Shown here piece after piece: positions 23,706-36,513 of a stretch of 64,000 bases of DNA. Source of the stretch: Jaltomata sinuosa (taxonomy: Eukaryota; Streptophyta; Magnoliopsida; Solanales; Solanaceae); assembly GCA_003996215.1 (NCBI GenBank), contig QJPP01000309.1, positions 921,001 to 985,000 of the forward strand, given 5' to 3'. Within the stretch, counting starts at the first letter, position 1; each line of letters starts with the position of its first letter. The translations under genes were made by a program, and so were the position numbers. A model generated the notes under the pieces. That model did not search any database and was not told the DNA's origin. It saw only the letters and a program-made list of their open reading frames with translations.

Positions 23706-24396
23706 ATTTTCACTGAAAAATGTTTCCAAATGAAACCACAAAAAAAAGGTAAAGGGGTTTAGGAGTTACAATACACCATAAATTTAAATAAGAGAAATTT
23801 TTGTATATAGCAATAGTTTCATCTCTAATTACATATTAACAAAATTAATTAGCATTTAATGGTTAACATTAAAATGAAAAACTGATGTCAGGCAAGAAAA
23901 ATTACATTTTGACACGAAACGTAATGCATAATCTTGACCTGGTTGGTCGTAGCCATAGTTTGTTAATTAATACATCAATTTTAGAGTTCTTTTTATAATG
24001 ATGAATTTGCATCATTTTGTTTTCAGATTTAAGTACAAAATAAATAATACATGTCATAGAAGGAGAATTTGAAAAAATGAAGTATGTCTGTTTGTTAGCA
24101 AATTGGAAATGGGAAACAAAAAAAATGTTATTCTAAGAGTTTTTGACCAATCAAATAGGAGAGGAAATTTTTTAAAAAAATTATGAAAATATTTTCCTCC
24201 ATACCAAACACACCCCAAGAGTTCGTTAATTTTTAGTATTAAAAGTGAAGTACAAAGTTAATTAATAAAATTACGACATATTTAAAGCGGAGTACCCAAA
24301 AGAGCAAAATAATTTTGAATTCATCTTTCTACTTCTTTGTAAATTATAAATATTTATATTAGGATAAAATTGTAAATATTTATATTATATAATATA
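23706..24396. other. Upstream region of repeat-protein copy A
   Basis: No gene. A TATA-like 'ttatttaaattt' (minus strand, about 23778-23790) lies about 80 bp before the start codon. Block B shares the flank up to about 52812, with the solo LTR inserted between TATA-like sequence and start codon. The stretch ends at a Helitron terminus at 24397. Confidence 0.5.
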
Positions 24397-24430
24397 CTAG
24401 TATATGTATTCGCGCGATGCGCGAATGATA
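24397..24430 (-). mobile_element. Helitron 3' terminus (minus strand)
   Basis: Read on the minus strand there is a hairpin 'ttcgcgc-atc-gcgcgaa', then 'tacatatactag', and the adjacent host base is T (A24396 on the plus strand). This is a canonical Helitron 3' end, with the element extending rightward. Its 5' end was not located. Homology to block B stops at this point. Confidence 0.7.
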
Positions 24431-26844
24431 TTAAAAATGTTAATTCTATTTATTTTAGATTATGACGTCTTATTCAGACATGTTAAATCATATCATCTTT
24501 AAAAGAAAGTTCAACTATCATATATTTTTCTCAATGAATGTGTCTCCACCACCACCCCCCACCTCAATCCAACACCCCCTCCCCCCTCCCCCACTTCTAA
24601 TCAAATCTATATGAATAAAGACAATCATGTAATTGTAAAAAATCTTATGTTTTATAATTTTTTTTATTATATTGTTCATAATCTATAGTCACTAGGTTGT
24701 TAATGTTGGTTTTTATTAACGTATCACTTGACTTTATATATTTATCAGGTGCTCTTATTTAGGGATGATAATAGGACAGGGCGGGAAGGGTGCGGGGAGG
24801 GTTTAGCTTAACTCGTAATTTTTTTAGCCCATTTCATCCCGCATAGCAAATATTTTCATTTTCAACCCGCTTCACTCCATTTCACATAGACCTGTCCCGC
24901 ATAAATTCGCCTCGCTTAACAATTTCTTGTAATATTTTCTTAAATAATTCACTGCAGTTTATGTAATCTCATACCCAAATTAAAGAATCTCACAACTATT
25001 GATATACGTACCGTGCTAAATGAATAAAAATTAGCTAGAATTGTACCACTCATTTATTTATTTTTTCTATACTATCTCATTATCTATTACTTGAAAACGT
25101 GTGACTGACAATACTCATATTATGTTTATGAAATTTTTATATTATTATTGCAATACATACAAATTATTTGTAATATTTTTTTTATATTGAATACCCAAAA
25201 GTCATTCTTATAACATGCAAAGAGTCAGGAAAAAAATTTAAACCCGCATAAATTTGCATGACCCGCAATTCATCCCGCATCGCATCAATTTTAAAAAAAA
25301 ATACTTAACCCGCCCTGCACAATCTTAAACCCCACCCCATCCCGCATAGCCTTAAATCTGTCCCGCCCCGCCCAGTCCCGCATCCGTCACGTTTCATTAT
25401 CGTTCCTATTCTTACTATTAATATTAAATAGATATAAAAAAAAAATATTAGTAGAAGACTCTAATATAATCTAATCTATTTGAAGTGGTTATGATTTAAA
25501 ATTCAAGTTAAATACATTCACCTCTATCAAAATATTACTTTATCTCATATTTTATTTTAAAATTATATTTTTTTTATTCAAATTCAAAAAATTTAGTAAT
25601 TTTACCCTAGAGATTAAAAAGAATTTCATAATGCACAAAATTTTCTTGATTATAAATTTTAAAGAAAAAAAGTATCATGAATTCAAAAAAGTATCATGAA
25701 TTCATTCTACGAAAAAAAATTAATGTGCAGCATGTGCACATTATATTTAATTATACTTTAAACTACAATATTAAAATTTACTTTTTTAGGTTGTGCTTAA
25801 CATTCACTATTATGACTTACTCCCTCTAGTCGAAACGGAAAGTGAATTTACTTTTTCAATAATTTCATTTTATTTTTTAGATATGGTATCTGGTTAAAAA
25901 TAAAGAATTTTCATTTCAATTACTGACTCTTATCAAATAAAATTTCATCTCAATTCAAATTCACTTATTTATACATATCTATATATATATAATAAAGTTA
26001 AATTTTATCAAATCATGTGATTTAATTTTTGAAACTATTTTCTTAAATTTAGTGAAATTATAATTTATCAATAAAAATAATTTTATCTAAATATGTAAAT
26101 AATTTATATGCCAAAGAACTTTCAATTCAAGTATCACATGTGTTTTTAATTATTTTTTTTTGTTGCTTTTGATATATTTTTAAATTTTAAATATAATATA
26201 ATTATATTTATAATATCTGTAACACAAAAAATTACAGACAAAAAAATATAAATTATGATAAAAATTTAAGTGAATAAATCAAGACTTCCTTACTAATAAG
26301 AAGTAAAAGATAAACTCATTCATCCCCTACCCACCCCAATCAAATTATAGCAACATATTAATCATCATGTGATAGAATTTAATTTACTAAAAAGAGAATT
26401 TAAAAACTTAAAGTTCAATTGAAAATGAAATGAAAAAATATAAGAAAGAATTCAAATAGTAAACAACATAATAAATACTATTCAAAATTATTCTTTTTAA
26501 CATGATTATATATCTTGTACCTCACGTGATATAGGTAAATAAAAAAAAATGAAGAAATTAGATAGAAACGTGGCTTTGTGGTTGATTTAGTTTTTTACTT
26601 ATTTTATTAATTTTTGTTTTTGTTTTTTCTTCTATATTTTGAGAGAAAAAATTCTTATTTATTTTAGCATGTGGGAAAGACCAAATTTATATGTGAATCT
26701 ATTTTGAGATAACTACATTATTTCTAAGGGAGATTCAAATGTAGATATACATATTTTTATATTTCAAATACAATATAAAAATTATAATATATATATATAT
26801 ATATAAAGAACTTTACATACGTAATGTTTGGATAGAATCCGCTA
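24431..26844. other. AT-rich transposon-derived region
   Basis: No gene. Positions 24764-25410 look like a hAT-type MITE: the left end 'tagggatgataataggacag' and the right end (reverse complement 'taggaacgataatg') are inverted, and the inner flanks are rich in CCCGC/GCGGG. Around 25825-25990 a Stowaway-like left end ('tactccctctagtcgaaacg') occurs without a clear partner. The remainder is AT-rich. Confidence 0.45.
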
Positions 26845-26853
26845 TAAAAGAAT

Positions 26854-28059
26854 GAGATAATGCATAAGTACCACCCTGAACTATGAGCGAAATCTCAGAG
26901 ACACACCTAAACTTTACATAGGTCCTATTACCCCTTGAACTCTTTTGAAAAGTAATTATTTACACCTTAAAACTAGATAATCAAATTTCTTGCACAGGGT
27001 GTCGTGCACGCACAACCAGCTGAAAATTATTTCTTTTCTTTATTTTTTTCTTCTTCCTTCCTTTATTTCTCCATTTCTTTATATCCCACTTAAATCTCTT
27101 CTTTTCTTTTACATCTTTTTTACTTAGGGTGTATTTGGTATGAAGGAAAATATTTTACATGAATATATTTTTATGAAAAATAAGTTGATTTCTTACTTAT
27201 TTTCTCATGTTTGGTTGCTTAGTGAAAAATATTTTTTAGTGTTTGATTAATGAGTGAAAAAATATCTTTAGTATTTGATTAGAGAGTAGAAAATATTTTT
27301 AGGGGGTAGATTGGGGTGGGGTGGGGTGCGGTGGGTATGGGATATGGTAGTGGGTGAAGGTGAAAGGGTGAGTTGTGGGTTAGGTGGGTGGAGTGGGAGT
27401 GGGGTACACAAAAAAATATTTTTTTAGAAAATATATTTTTTTTAAAAAAAAAAAATTGGGTGGGCTGGAAGAGGGGGTGGGGTAAGATGGGGTTGGAATA
27501 CAAAATAAATTTATTTTTTAAAAAATAATTTTTTTTTTCTTAAAAAAGTTAGGGTGGGTGAGGTTGTGGGGTTGGAGGTTGAGGTGTTGGGACAAGGTAG
27601 GGGGGGGGGTACAAAAAAAATTAAAATTATTATAAAAAAATTAATTTTTTATCTATAAAAAAATAGTTTTATTTTTCAAAAAAAATTAAAAAATTGGGGG
27701 GTGGGGTGGAGTGGGGTGGGTGGAGGTGGGGATCGGGATGAAAAGCAAAAAAAAAAATTGGTGGTATGTGGGGTGGAGGTTGAGGGTAGGGGGTGGGTGG
27801 TGGTGGGAGGAGGGGAGAGGGTTGGGGTAGAGGTGATGATAAGGAGAGAGAAAGAAAAAGAGAAAAAGAAAAGAAAAAGAAAAAGAAAGTAATTTTTTGG
27901 CTTTGAGAAAGTGAGATATACTTTCTTTGTCAAAACAGTATAAAAAAAGCACAAAAATATACAATAAATGAGTTCAGAAGGGTAATAGGATCTATGTAAA
28001 GTTTAGATGTGTCTCTGAAATTTCGATCATAGTTTAGAGTGGTACTTATGCATTATCTC
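26854..28059. mobile_element. 1206-bp non-autonomous MULE-type element
   Basis: Terminal inverted repeats start GAGATAATGCATAAGTACCA on both ends (the right end is GAGATAATGCATAAGTACCA when reverse-complemented) and run for about 90 bp. A perfect 9-bp target duplication TAAAAGAAT lies at 26845-26853 and 28060-28068. The plus strand interior (27300-27840) is strongly G-rich with many GGGG runs. Open frames there are low-complexity and not genes. The termini are related to those of the element at 13292. Confidence 0.9.
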
Positions 28060-28068
28060 TAAAAGAAT

Positions 28069-30097
28069 TTGTGCTAATCAATAAAGTAACAAAAAAAATC
28101 AGTTATGTAAATGACTATGAAGACAACACTCATCTATAAAAGTCCTGTTCAAAAGCTATTGAGTTACCAATTGGTCAATCTTCTTGTCTTGTTCAAAATT
28201 TCTCGCAACATCAATTAAATAAATAGATAATCATAAAAAAAATACATAAAAATAAAATAGACATTTATTTTAATAAAATAATAATACAAAGTTAAATGCT
28301 TTTGACTAAAACTCTCTATAAAAGGTGATTTTCATTTATCATTATGTAATAGAATATATTTCTTTTTATCAAAAATCAAACAAATAAACTTAGAACGAAA
28401 AATTATTACTTACTTGAATTCAAGCCTGATTATAGTAAAAAAAAATTAACCTATAATATGATCATGGCTCATCTGCATATAAAATAGCCATTGAAGAAAA
28501 TATTAGAATAAAATTAAATCCAAGTAATTGAAGAATATAAAAAATGCAGTAAATAAATTCACCAATAATACTAATGATAAGTAATAAAAAAAGTGAAGGA
28601 AGCTTAATATTGTATATCATTGTAGGAGTATATATAAAAGAGGTTAAGAAGCTAGAAGTTCATTTCAACTCAAATTTTATTTAAATTCGAATTCAAATAT
28701 CATTTTCTTTTTTTAGAAAAGATCTTTTTATTACTCTTTCTTATCCTTGATTTTTTAAATACAATGCATGATTTTCTTTATATATTTGAATTGTGAGAAA
28801 TATTTGAAATCAAATAAGATCAATTCAATTATTATTTGTAGTTAATAATAACAAATTAAAAGAGGACCAATTTGTTATTCATCCTTATCCTTGTTATTTT
28901 GTTTTTTCTCCCGCACTTTTTTTTCTCTCTGTTTCTCATTTATCTTTTTCTCTTTTAATTATTTGTTACTACATATTACTTTCTATCGCCTCTTGTAGTT
29001 TTATCATGTATTTTTATCCTGTATCTTTATTACGTCCTTTTTTATTTTTTTTATTTTTTATAATTCTTTAATTCTAACTTTTCACGTGACATCTTTAAAA
29101 TCACAAGATTAAAAAATATTTTGTACATTTTACATATCTTAAGTTTAAGACCGCAAATTCAAAGTCTTTTTTACTTTCTTAAATTCGATATTAAGTTAAA
29201 ATCAGACAAACAATTGAAACGAATAGAATATTGATATATCGATCAAAGTTTATATAGTTTGACTCTCGACGAATATAACGTGATAAATATTTTGAGATGG
29301 AAGGAGTATTGTATACCAACTATTGGGGCACAGTTGATGCGTGTGCATATTTAGAAATTTAACTTTCTTGGATCAGAAATAAATTATTAAGATACAAATG
29401 AATGACATTCAAGAAGATTCTCTTTATGCATCACATTTTTGGGAGGATAGAGCCAATACTTGTTGCGAGACCAAATTTGACAACTTTTTGGAGAGTTAGT
29501 TAACTTATTTTAAATTAATCTCTTTAGTTTTTCATCCCGAACTTTTCATCCACGAGGTAAGAGTAAAGTCAGTACACTTTACTTTTTTCAAATTTCACTT
29601 TATGAGATTTTACGAGAAATGTTATTGTTGTTATCCCACTTCTCATCCATTTTCAATAAAAACATTAATCGTGGTTATTGATTCTCCACTTAATTTCATG
29701 TGACTTGACCTCTTTAATCTTGACCTAGCTAATAGTTGAATACACAAAATTCCAAAGGTCTGGGCTATTGTTATTCGCATACACTTTCCTCCGTCCTATT
29801 TTAACTGTCTTTTAGTTCGAAAAAATTATTCCAATAATCTGTCGATTTAGAAATTCAAGATTAAAGTTTGCAATTATTTCCAACTGTACTTTTAGCATTA
29901 AGATAGTGTACTGCTCAATTCTTAAAAAAAATATCTAATAAACAGGGGTAACTTAGTAAATTACTTTCTCCGTTACATTCACTTTTACTTGTCCAAAATC
30001 TTTCAATCCAATTTTTCGATAGCTAGATCCAGCAAGTTCGATTGGTTTTTTAATTGATTCAATTGTAAAATAACACCACATGTGGAATGAGATCACT
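28069..30097. other. AT-rich intergenic region
   Basis: No gene. There are fragments of MITE-like sequence near 29225-29310 ('gagatggaaggagta') and 29785-29960 ('cctccgtcctattttaac'). A decayed TS-like SINE tail at about 29545-29635 is recognisable from 'cacgaggtaagagtaaagtc' and 'tgttattgttgtta'. Confidence 0.4.
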
Positions 30098-30679
30098 CAC
30101 TACTAAAAAAAATCCCACCATAGAAAACCCACCACAAATTCGTGGTCGGTAATTACCGACCGAAAATGGTGGTTTTTTTTGTTTTTTGTTTTAAACTACA
30201 AAATCGATCAAATATGGTCGATTTTCTTAAAAGAAAACGCGGAAAAATGATTTTCCGACCTTAAATGGTCGAAATATTTCCCGGCAAAAAAAATATTAAA
30301 AAACCGGCCTCATTTGATTGATTTTTTGAAAAAAAATTTAAAAAATATATAATTATATATTATTTTAAAATTCATAATACAAATATAAATATAATTTTAT
30401 TATATAATATGTAATAAATATTATTATTATTAACAAAACCGTCCACTTGTGGATGATTTTTATAATATATAATTTTATTATTAAAGATACCGTCCACTTT
30501 GGACGGTTTTGTCTTCATTAAAAAAAAAAATTATTAGAAAAAACCGACCACTTTTGATCGATTTATTCTTATTGATTTTGATAAAATCCACCACTTTAGG
30601 TCGATTTTGTTAAAAAAATATATATCTAAAATTATTTTTTATATATATTACTATTTATTAACATAACAATAATATTAAA

Positions 30680-31561
30680 TACGGTGTATTATGTACATAT
30701 ATAATTTTTGAGTAATTTAATTAATCAAGTCCTATATATTAATGGTTCGTCGTCTTGAGTATATGTCTCGTCTAGTAATGTACGTATTCAAAAGCTAATT
30801 AACCGATCAATAATGATACAAGTAGTATGGAATACGTTATATTATGTACATATATATGAGGTAATATATATATGATTGTTGAGAAATGTAATTAACCAAG
30901 TCCTATATATATTAATGCTCCGTCGTCTTGAATATATATATATATATGTCTCATCTAGCTCGATGTATGTACGTATATATTAAGTATTGATCAAAATTAT
31001 ACCGATCGATAATCCATATCCAAGTAGTATGAAATACGTACGTTGTATTACGTACATATGAGTTAATATACGATCATTGAGAAATGTAATTAACCAATAG
31101 TCCTATATATATATATTATAATATAATGGTCCATCGTCTTGAATATACATATGTCTCGTCTAGTGATGTTACGTATATATATAGTACGCATTGAAAAGCT
31201 AATTAACCGATCGATAATCCATATCCAAGTACGTAGTATGGAATACGTTGTATATTACGTATATATGAGTTAATATACGATCATTGAGAAATGTAATTAA
31301 CCAAGTCCTATATATTATATATAATGGTCCATCGTCTTGAACATATGTCTCGTCTAGTGATGTACGTATATACATAGCACGTATTCAAAAGCTAATTAAC
31401 CGATCGATATATAATCCATATCCAAGTAGTATGGAATACGTTGTATATTTCGTACATATGAGTTAATATATGATCATTGAGAAATATAATTAACCAAGTT
31501 ATTCTATATATTATAATGATTCATCGTCTTGAATATATGTCTCGTCTAGTGATCGATGTAC

Positions 31562-31602
<41 letters not shown>

Positions 31603-32040
31603 GTATATTCAAAAGCTAATTAACTAATCGATAATCCATCCAAGCAATGAAATACCATTGTATTACGTACACGTGAGGGAATATAAGTAAATAACCAATA
31701 GTCCTATATAGTAATGATCTGTCGTCTGGAATATATAAGTTTTTGTGTAGCGATATTGTACGTATATAGTACGTATTCAAAAGCTAATTAACCGATCGAT
31801 AATCCATTCACATATAGAATACGTTGTATTACGTACATATATGAGGTAATATACGATCGTTGAGTAATATAATTAATCAAGTCCATCCTATATATTAATG
31901 GTCCATCGTCTTGAATATATGTGTCTCGTCTTTAGTGATGTACGTATATATATAGTACATATTCAAAATTAAAGCTAATTAACTAATCGATAATCCATCA
32001 AGGTAACATACTCGTTGAGTAATGTAACGAACCAATAATG
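30680..32040 (+). repeat. About 190-bp tandem repeat, seven copies
   Basis: The unit includes 'taattaaccgatcgataatc', 'gtagtatggaatacgttgta' and 'tcgtcttgaatatatgtctc'. The 'cgtcttga' landmark recurs near 30750, 30920, 31133, 31330, 31527, 31720 (as 'gtctgga') and 31906. Copies are diverged and differ in TA-run length. The array separates two sets of CACTA subterminal palindromes. Confidence 0.85.
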
Positions 32041-33375
32041 TATTCGAGTTTATGAAATATATTGACGATTAAATAATTTTTATTAATTATTTTTAAAAAA
32101 TCGACTTTAAATGGTCGGTTTTATCAAAAAGTACTTTTTAAAAAATTACTTTTTTTTAAATTTCATTTTATTAAAACCGACCAACTGTGGTCGGTTTTGT
32201 ATTTTTTTTTTAAATTTCATTTGACTAAAAACCCTCACATCACACAGACAGACACACACCCTCACCTCTCTCTCTCTCCCCGATGCAGCTTCCCCTCACA
32301 CCACAAAAACACTCACATCACCGCCGTACCCCTCTTCCCTCCTCCGCCGTACCCCCCTTCCTGCCGCTCGATTCTCTCTCTCCAGATTCTCGTAAGTCAT
32401 TTTTCGCCCTAATTTCACATTTCATCTGAAAAAGGTATAATCTCTAGTTGCAAAATCCTAACAACTCTTAACCTAAGGTTTAATTATTCCTCTAATATGG
32501 TTCCACGTTTGTTTGACTAATAAATTCTTAAGAGGAAAAGGTGGATGTGCAAGATACATTCCAATCTAATATTTTCCTTTTTTTTTTGTGACAATTTTAG
32601 CATATTTTTGAATGTTTAGGAGGATATTGACAAAACTGCATGACAAACTATAAAAATCAGAATTCTAGTTGTGGAAGATAAAAGATTTCAAAGCCTATAT
32701 CAGTCTTTTGTGCATCATCTTCTTCGGCTACTTTTTGACAAATGACATGCATATACCCTAATGTAAGGGATATTCATTCTTTTCTATTGGGGCTGATTTG
32801 AGTAAATTAAACACACTCAATAATGCTTGAAAAAAAACTTATCCGTATCGAGTATTTGTATCTAATTAAATAATTAATCTTAAGAATTAATAGATCAAAA
32901 TGAAAATATGTCACTTAACCATGATGAAAGTTAAAAGTGTATATGCAAGACATATGTATAAATGGTCCTTTGGTGGTTAATGGTATGGAAGGATTAGTTA
33001 TGAGGAATATACGTATTATTTTTATATATATGCACGTATTTGTTATGCAGGGTTTAGTAATTAACATAAAATAGTACATAGATTTCCTCATAACTTATAT
33101 ACATATATTAGTTATGGGGGATTTTAAATTGCAAACTAAACGTCGTATATTAATTTTATACATAAATAACTTACCTTCTAACCAACTATCAAACGTGACT
33201 CAAAGTAAGTGATGGGTATCTTTACTGCTTACTATTTTGCTGCTCCTTGGTACGAAACTGTAAAATGTAAGAGACTACTTTTTGGTCAGAGACGTGAGCT
33301 TGAAAAATGTGATGAATCATGCTCTTCAAATGTCCTTATCTTTTGTATAAATGATTGTTTAATGATATCCTTATA

Positions 33376-33448
33376 GGTGAAGAAGTTGGGGCTTTATGCT
33401 GCCAGTGTTGCTGTTAATGAAGCCACAAACCTGTTGTCAAAACTTAAG
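33376..33448 (+). other. Orphan exon-like segment
   Basis: 'ccttatag' precedes and 'gtaagt' follows an open segment reading VKKLGLYAASVAVNEATN then LLSKLK. It has acceptor and donor sites and protein-like composition but no visible partner exons. It may be a host exon captured by the CACTA element. I do not recognise the protein. Confidence 0.35.
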
Positions 33449-34369
33449 TAAGTTTCTTGTTACTTGGTCATGTTCTTCATGCCTTTCCCATGTTTCTCTG
33501 AAAAGGGAAAAAAATACACCAGTGTGGTCGATTACTGAATTTATGACAAATTTCCGGGCTTAACTAGGTTTGTGTATTTACGAATCTTTCACGAAAGATT
33601 GTTGCTGTATGTTGTGAAATTGTGGATTTTGTTAAATGAGTTTTAAAGGGGATGTCTTGCCGGAATAAAAGAGGATTTAGTAGATACCCATCTTAGAGAA
33701 ATTTCAAAAAACTTTTGAAAGAGAATGAACATTAATAATAAGACACAGAATGAAGGGTCGAACTGATTCTTAATGTTCACATTTTCTTCCTTGAGAATGA
33801 CCAATATAATATGAATGTAGACATTGTTTTACCAGTTCATTTGATTGTTCCTATTTGGCTTATTATGTTCTTTTTACATCACATTCTTTTAGGAACAGTG
33901 GTCATGTAGTTCATATAGCCACAGTAGTGTTCTAAGGAACTATTTTAGTAGTGTGAAATTTTTTCCCAGGATTAGACTAGCCTTCCTCTACGATAAAGTT
34001 TATTTGTTTATGATTTCTCTAACTTTGCCTTTTTTCTTTCTTTGGGTTAGTTGGGACTTGGGAGACTTATTAGTCAACTGCTGCCACTGTTGCTTGCTGT
34101 TGTCGCTCCCGCCGTCGTTGTTGCTGCTCCGGTGGGAGGTCCATCAAGGTAAGTCATTTTATCTAATTTTATTAATTTACTTGTTAATTAATTATAGTTA
34201 TTAAATTAGGGTTTATCATTGTTAATTTTAGTTACTAAATTAGGATTTATCATTTAATTAGGGCTTATCATTGTTAATTTTAGTTATTAAATTAGGATTT
34301 ATCATTTAATTAAGGTTTATTATTGTTAACTAGTTTGTTGGATATGGTGGATGTGAACTAGTGACTTAA

Positions 34370-35720
34370 AATAGTGAAGTAGTGAATAAGATTGTGAACT
34401 AGTGACTTGAAAATGTGAAGTAGTGAATTGAAAATGTGAACTAGTGACTTGAAATAGTGAATTAGTTACTTAAAATAGTGAAGTATAGTGAGTTCAAATT
34501 GTGAAGTAGTGACTTGTAATGAATTGGAATAGGGAACTTAGTCTTTAATTTAGTTTGTTTAATTATTAGCATTAGAATGTAGTTGATTAGCATAAGTGTC
34601 AACACTAGTTGATCCTATTGATGACAAAATTGATTTTCTTGCAAGATCAATTTGTGTCCACCTAGTGTTGACACTTAGTCTTTAATTTGGTTAGAATATG
34701 GTTGATTAGCATAAGTGTCAACACTAGTTGATCCTATTGATGACAAAATTGATTTTCTTGCAAGATCAATTTGTGTCCACCTAGTGTTGACACTTAGTAC
34801 TAATTAGCATCCTTGGGTTGGGTTTTATTAGCTTGGCACCCCAGACCTTGTCCGCTTTATTTCATTCGTATGGTTGTAGTATTCGTTTTAGTTGGTAGTA
34901 TTACCCTTGTGGCCCTGTGTGGCCTTGATTATGCCTTTGGACCATAGATGGTGGGTTATTTGGGAATGTTCGTGAATCCCGGACATCGATATCTCGATTA
35001 TAGAGCTGGTTATGTATGCTGTAGAGCGATTGGAACCTGTGTAGGGCCGATAGGTTGATTTGTGAGCCGTCGGGCTACTGTGTAGTAAGTTGAAATTTTG
35101 AATTAGTGACTTAAAATTGTGAAGTGTAGTAAGTTGAAATTGTGAACTAGTGACTTAAAATAAGTAAAGTTTAGTAAGTTGAAATTGTGAACTAGTGACT
35201 TAAAATTGTGAACTAGTGACTTAAAATAAGTAAAGTGTAGTAAGTTGAAATTGTGAACTAGTGACTTAAAATAAGTAAAATGTATTAAGTTAAAATTTTG
35301 AATTAGTGACTTAAAATAAGTAAAGAAAATTTTGAATTAGTGACTTAAAATAAGTAAAGTGTAGTTAGTTGTTAGTTGAAATTTTGAACTAGTGACTTAA
35401 AATAAGTAAAGTGTAGTAAGTTGAAATTTTGAACTAGCGACTTAAAATTGTGAAGTGTAGTAAGTTGAAATTGTGGACTAGTGACTTAAAATAAGTAAAA
35501 TGTAGTAAGTTGAAATTTTGAACTAGTGACTTAAAATTGTGAAGTGTAGTAAGTTGAAATTGTGAACTAGTGACTTAAAATAAGTAAAGTGTAGTAAGTT
35601 AAAATTGTGAACTAGTGACTTAAAATTGTGAAGTGTATTAAGTTAAAATTTTGAACTAGTGACTTAAAATAAGTAAAGTGTAGTTAGTTGTTAGTTGAAA
35701 TTGTGAATGATATACTTAAA
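34370..35720 (+). repeat. 'Tagtgactt' minisatellite field
   Basis: Units of about 40-45 bp are built on 'gtagtaagttgaaattgtga' followed by 'actagtgacttaaaataagt'. The densest part is 35083-35690, and looser copies from 34370 are interrupted by the hairpin pair and unique sequence (34800-35080). Arrays of this kind just before the transposase gene are common in CACTA elements. Confidence 0.8.
34592..34797 (+). repeat. Two tandem copies (119-bp period) of a hairpin element
   Basis: Each copy has perfect 15-bp inverted ends AAGTGTCAACACTAG / CTAGTGTTGACACTT (34594-34608 with 34662-34676; 34713-34727 with 34781-34795). The inner sequence between the arms is the same in both. Confidence 0.85.
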
Positions 35721-35768
35721 ATAGTGAAGTATAGTGAATTGAAATTAATATTGCCCTTGCTTGTGTAG

Positions 35769-36513
35769 ATGGAACCTGATCGTAGTTGGATGTATGAACG
35801 ATGCAATCTTGGTAGAATGGGTGTGAGGGAGGAATTTGCGGATGGTGTCACTCAATTTATAAACCATGCAAATACACTTCCTTGCTTTTTAAATTGTGGA
35901 ATGTTTCTGTGTCCTTGTGTTGATTGTGATTGTACGAGCTATGAAACAGAACTGGTTGTTATGAGGCATCTTTATAGAGTTGGGTTTACTCCAGAGTATA
36001 CAGTTTGGGCTAGTCATGGTGAAGTTGACAAATAGGTTTAATAACTTTGTTGTTGGTGAAAGTAGTTGGTATGCGGAACCTAATAATGTTCAAGATTATA
36101 GGATGTCAGAAATGGTTCAGGATGCTTTTGGAATGCATTCCAATCTTGATTTTGGGGAAAATGTAGAAGAAGCTTCTAATGAAGAAGCAAATAGTTTTTA
36201 TGAACAATTGTATGATGCTAGTCGTCCTTTCTATGAGGGGAGTTCACATTCTCAACTGTCTGTTGCAGTTAGATATTTAAGTATCAAATCTGATTGGAAT
36301 GTTGCTGAAGGAGCAATGGACTTTATGGCAGACCTTGTTAGGGAATTAGTTGACCCCTATCTAGAGGTTCCTGATTCTTACTATAAGGTAAAGAGATTGG
36401 TGTCTAAGTTAGGACTCTCCTCGATCAGAATTGATTGTTGTGAAAATGGCTCCTTTCATAAAAGGGCAAAATCTTCCATAAAATCTTCCATTAGCTCGAG
36501 TAAAGTAAAGTAA
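35769..36513 (+). pseudogene. CACTA transposase-associated domain, frameshifted
   Basis: From ATG 35769 the product reads MEPDRSWMYERCNLGRMGVR and continues with FADGVTQFINHA and a CPCVDCDC cysteine cluster, the transposase-associated domain found at the N-terminus of TNP2-type CACTA transposases. A stop at 36033 ends this frame. The next frame (35980-36513) continues with FNNFVVGESSWYAEPNN and ends in KVKRLVSKLGLSSIRIDCCE, the start of the TNP2 catalytic region. The rest of the transposase, several hundred residues, is absent. The product is non-functional. Confidence 0.85.

Larger units (their letters stand above)
9150..24396 (+). repeat. Segmental duplication, copy A
   Basis: This block aligns collinearly and in the same orientation with 44745-52812. 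The match starts near 'tttgccgataaaacc' in augmin intron 8, runs through the augmin 3' end and the protease pseudogene, and ends after the repeat-protein gene near 24390, where B continues differently. A contains the 8373-bp insertion at 10387-18759 and the 648-bp hAT-like element at 21160-21807, both absent from B. Without them A is about 6.2 kb. Confidence 0.85.
30098..36513 (+). mobile_element. CACTA (En/Spm) element, defective, 3' end not found
   Basis: It starts CACTACTAAAAAAAATCCC, a CACTA terminus. Subterminal palindromic units follow: 'cgaccgaaaatggtgg', 'accgtccactttggacggtt' and 'accgaccaactgtggtcggt', at 30140-30610 and again at 32095-32200. An untranslated leader-like segment with 'ctctctctctccccg' lies at 32230-32400. 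Minisatellites occupy 34370-35720. A transposase-associated ORF follows at 35769. No 3' terminus ending TAGTG with a matching 3-bp target duplication was found, so the right boundary is the last recognisable coding sequence. Overall structure and order fit a CACTA element carrying TNP2-type coding sequence. Confidence 0.7.

Noticed and set aside
27279..27964. Several ORFs in the G/C-run region
   Set aside because: They are low-complexity Pro/Ser/Phe or Gly/Lys frames within the MULE-type element, with no conserved content.
33943..33957. TTTTAGTAGTG as the 3' end of the CACTA element
   Set aside because: It matches the inverted terminus for 11 bases, but the flanking trinucleotide does not match that at 30095-30097 and transposase sequence lies further right.
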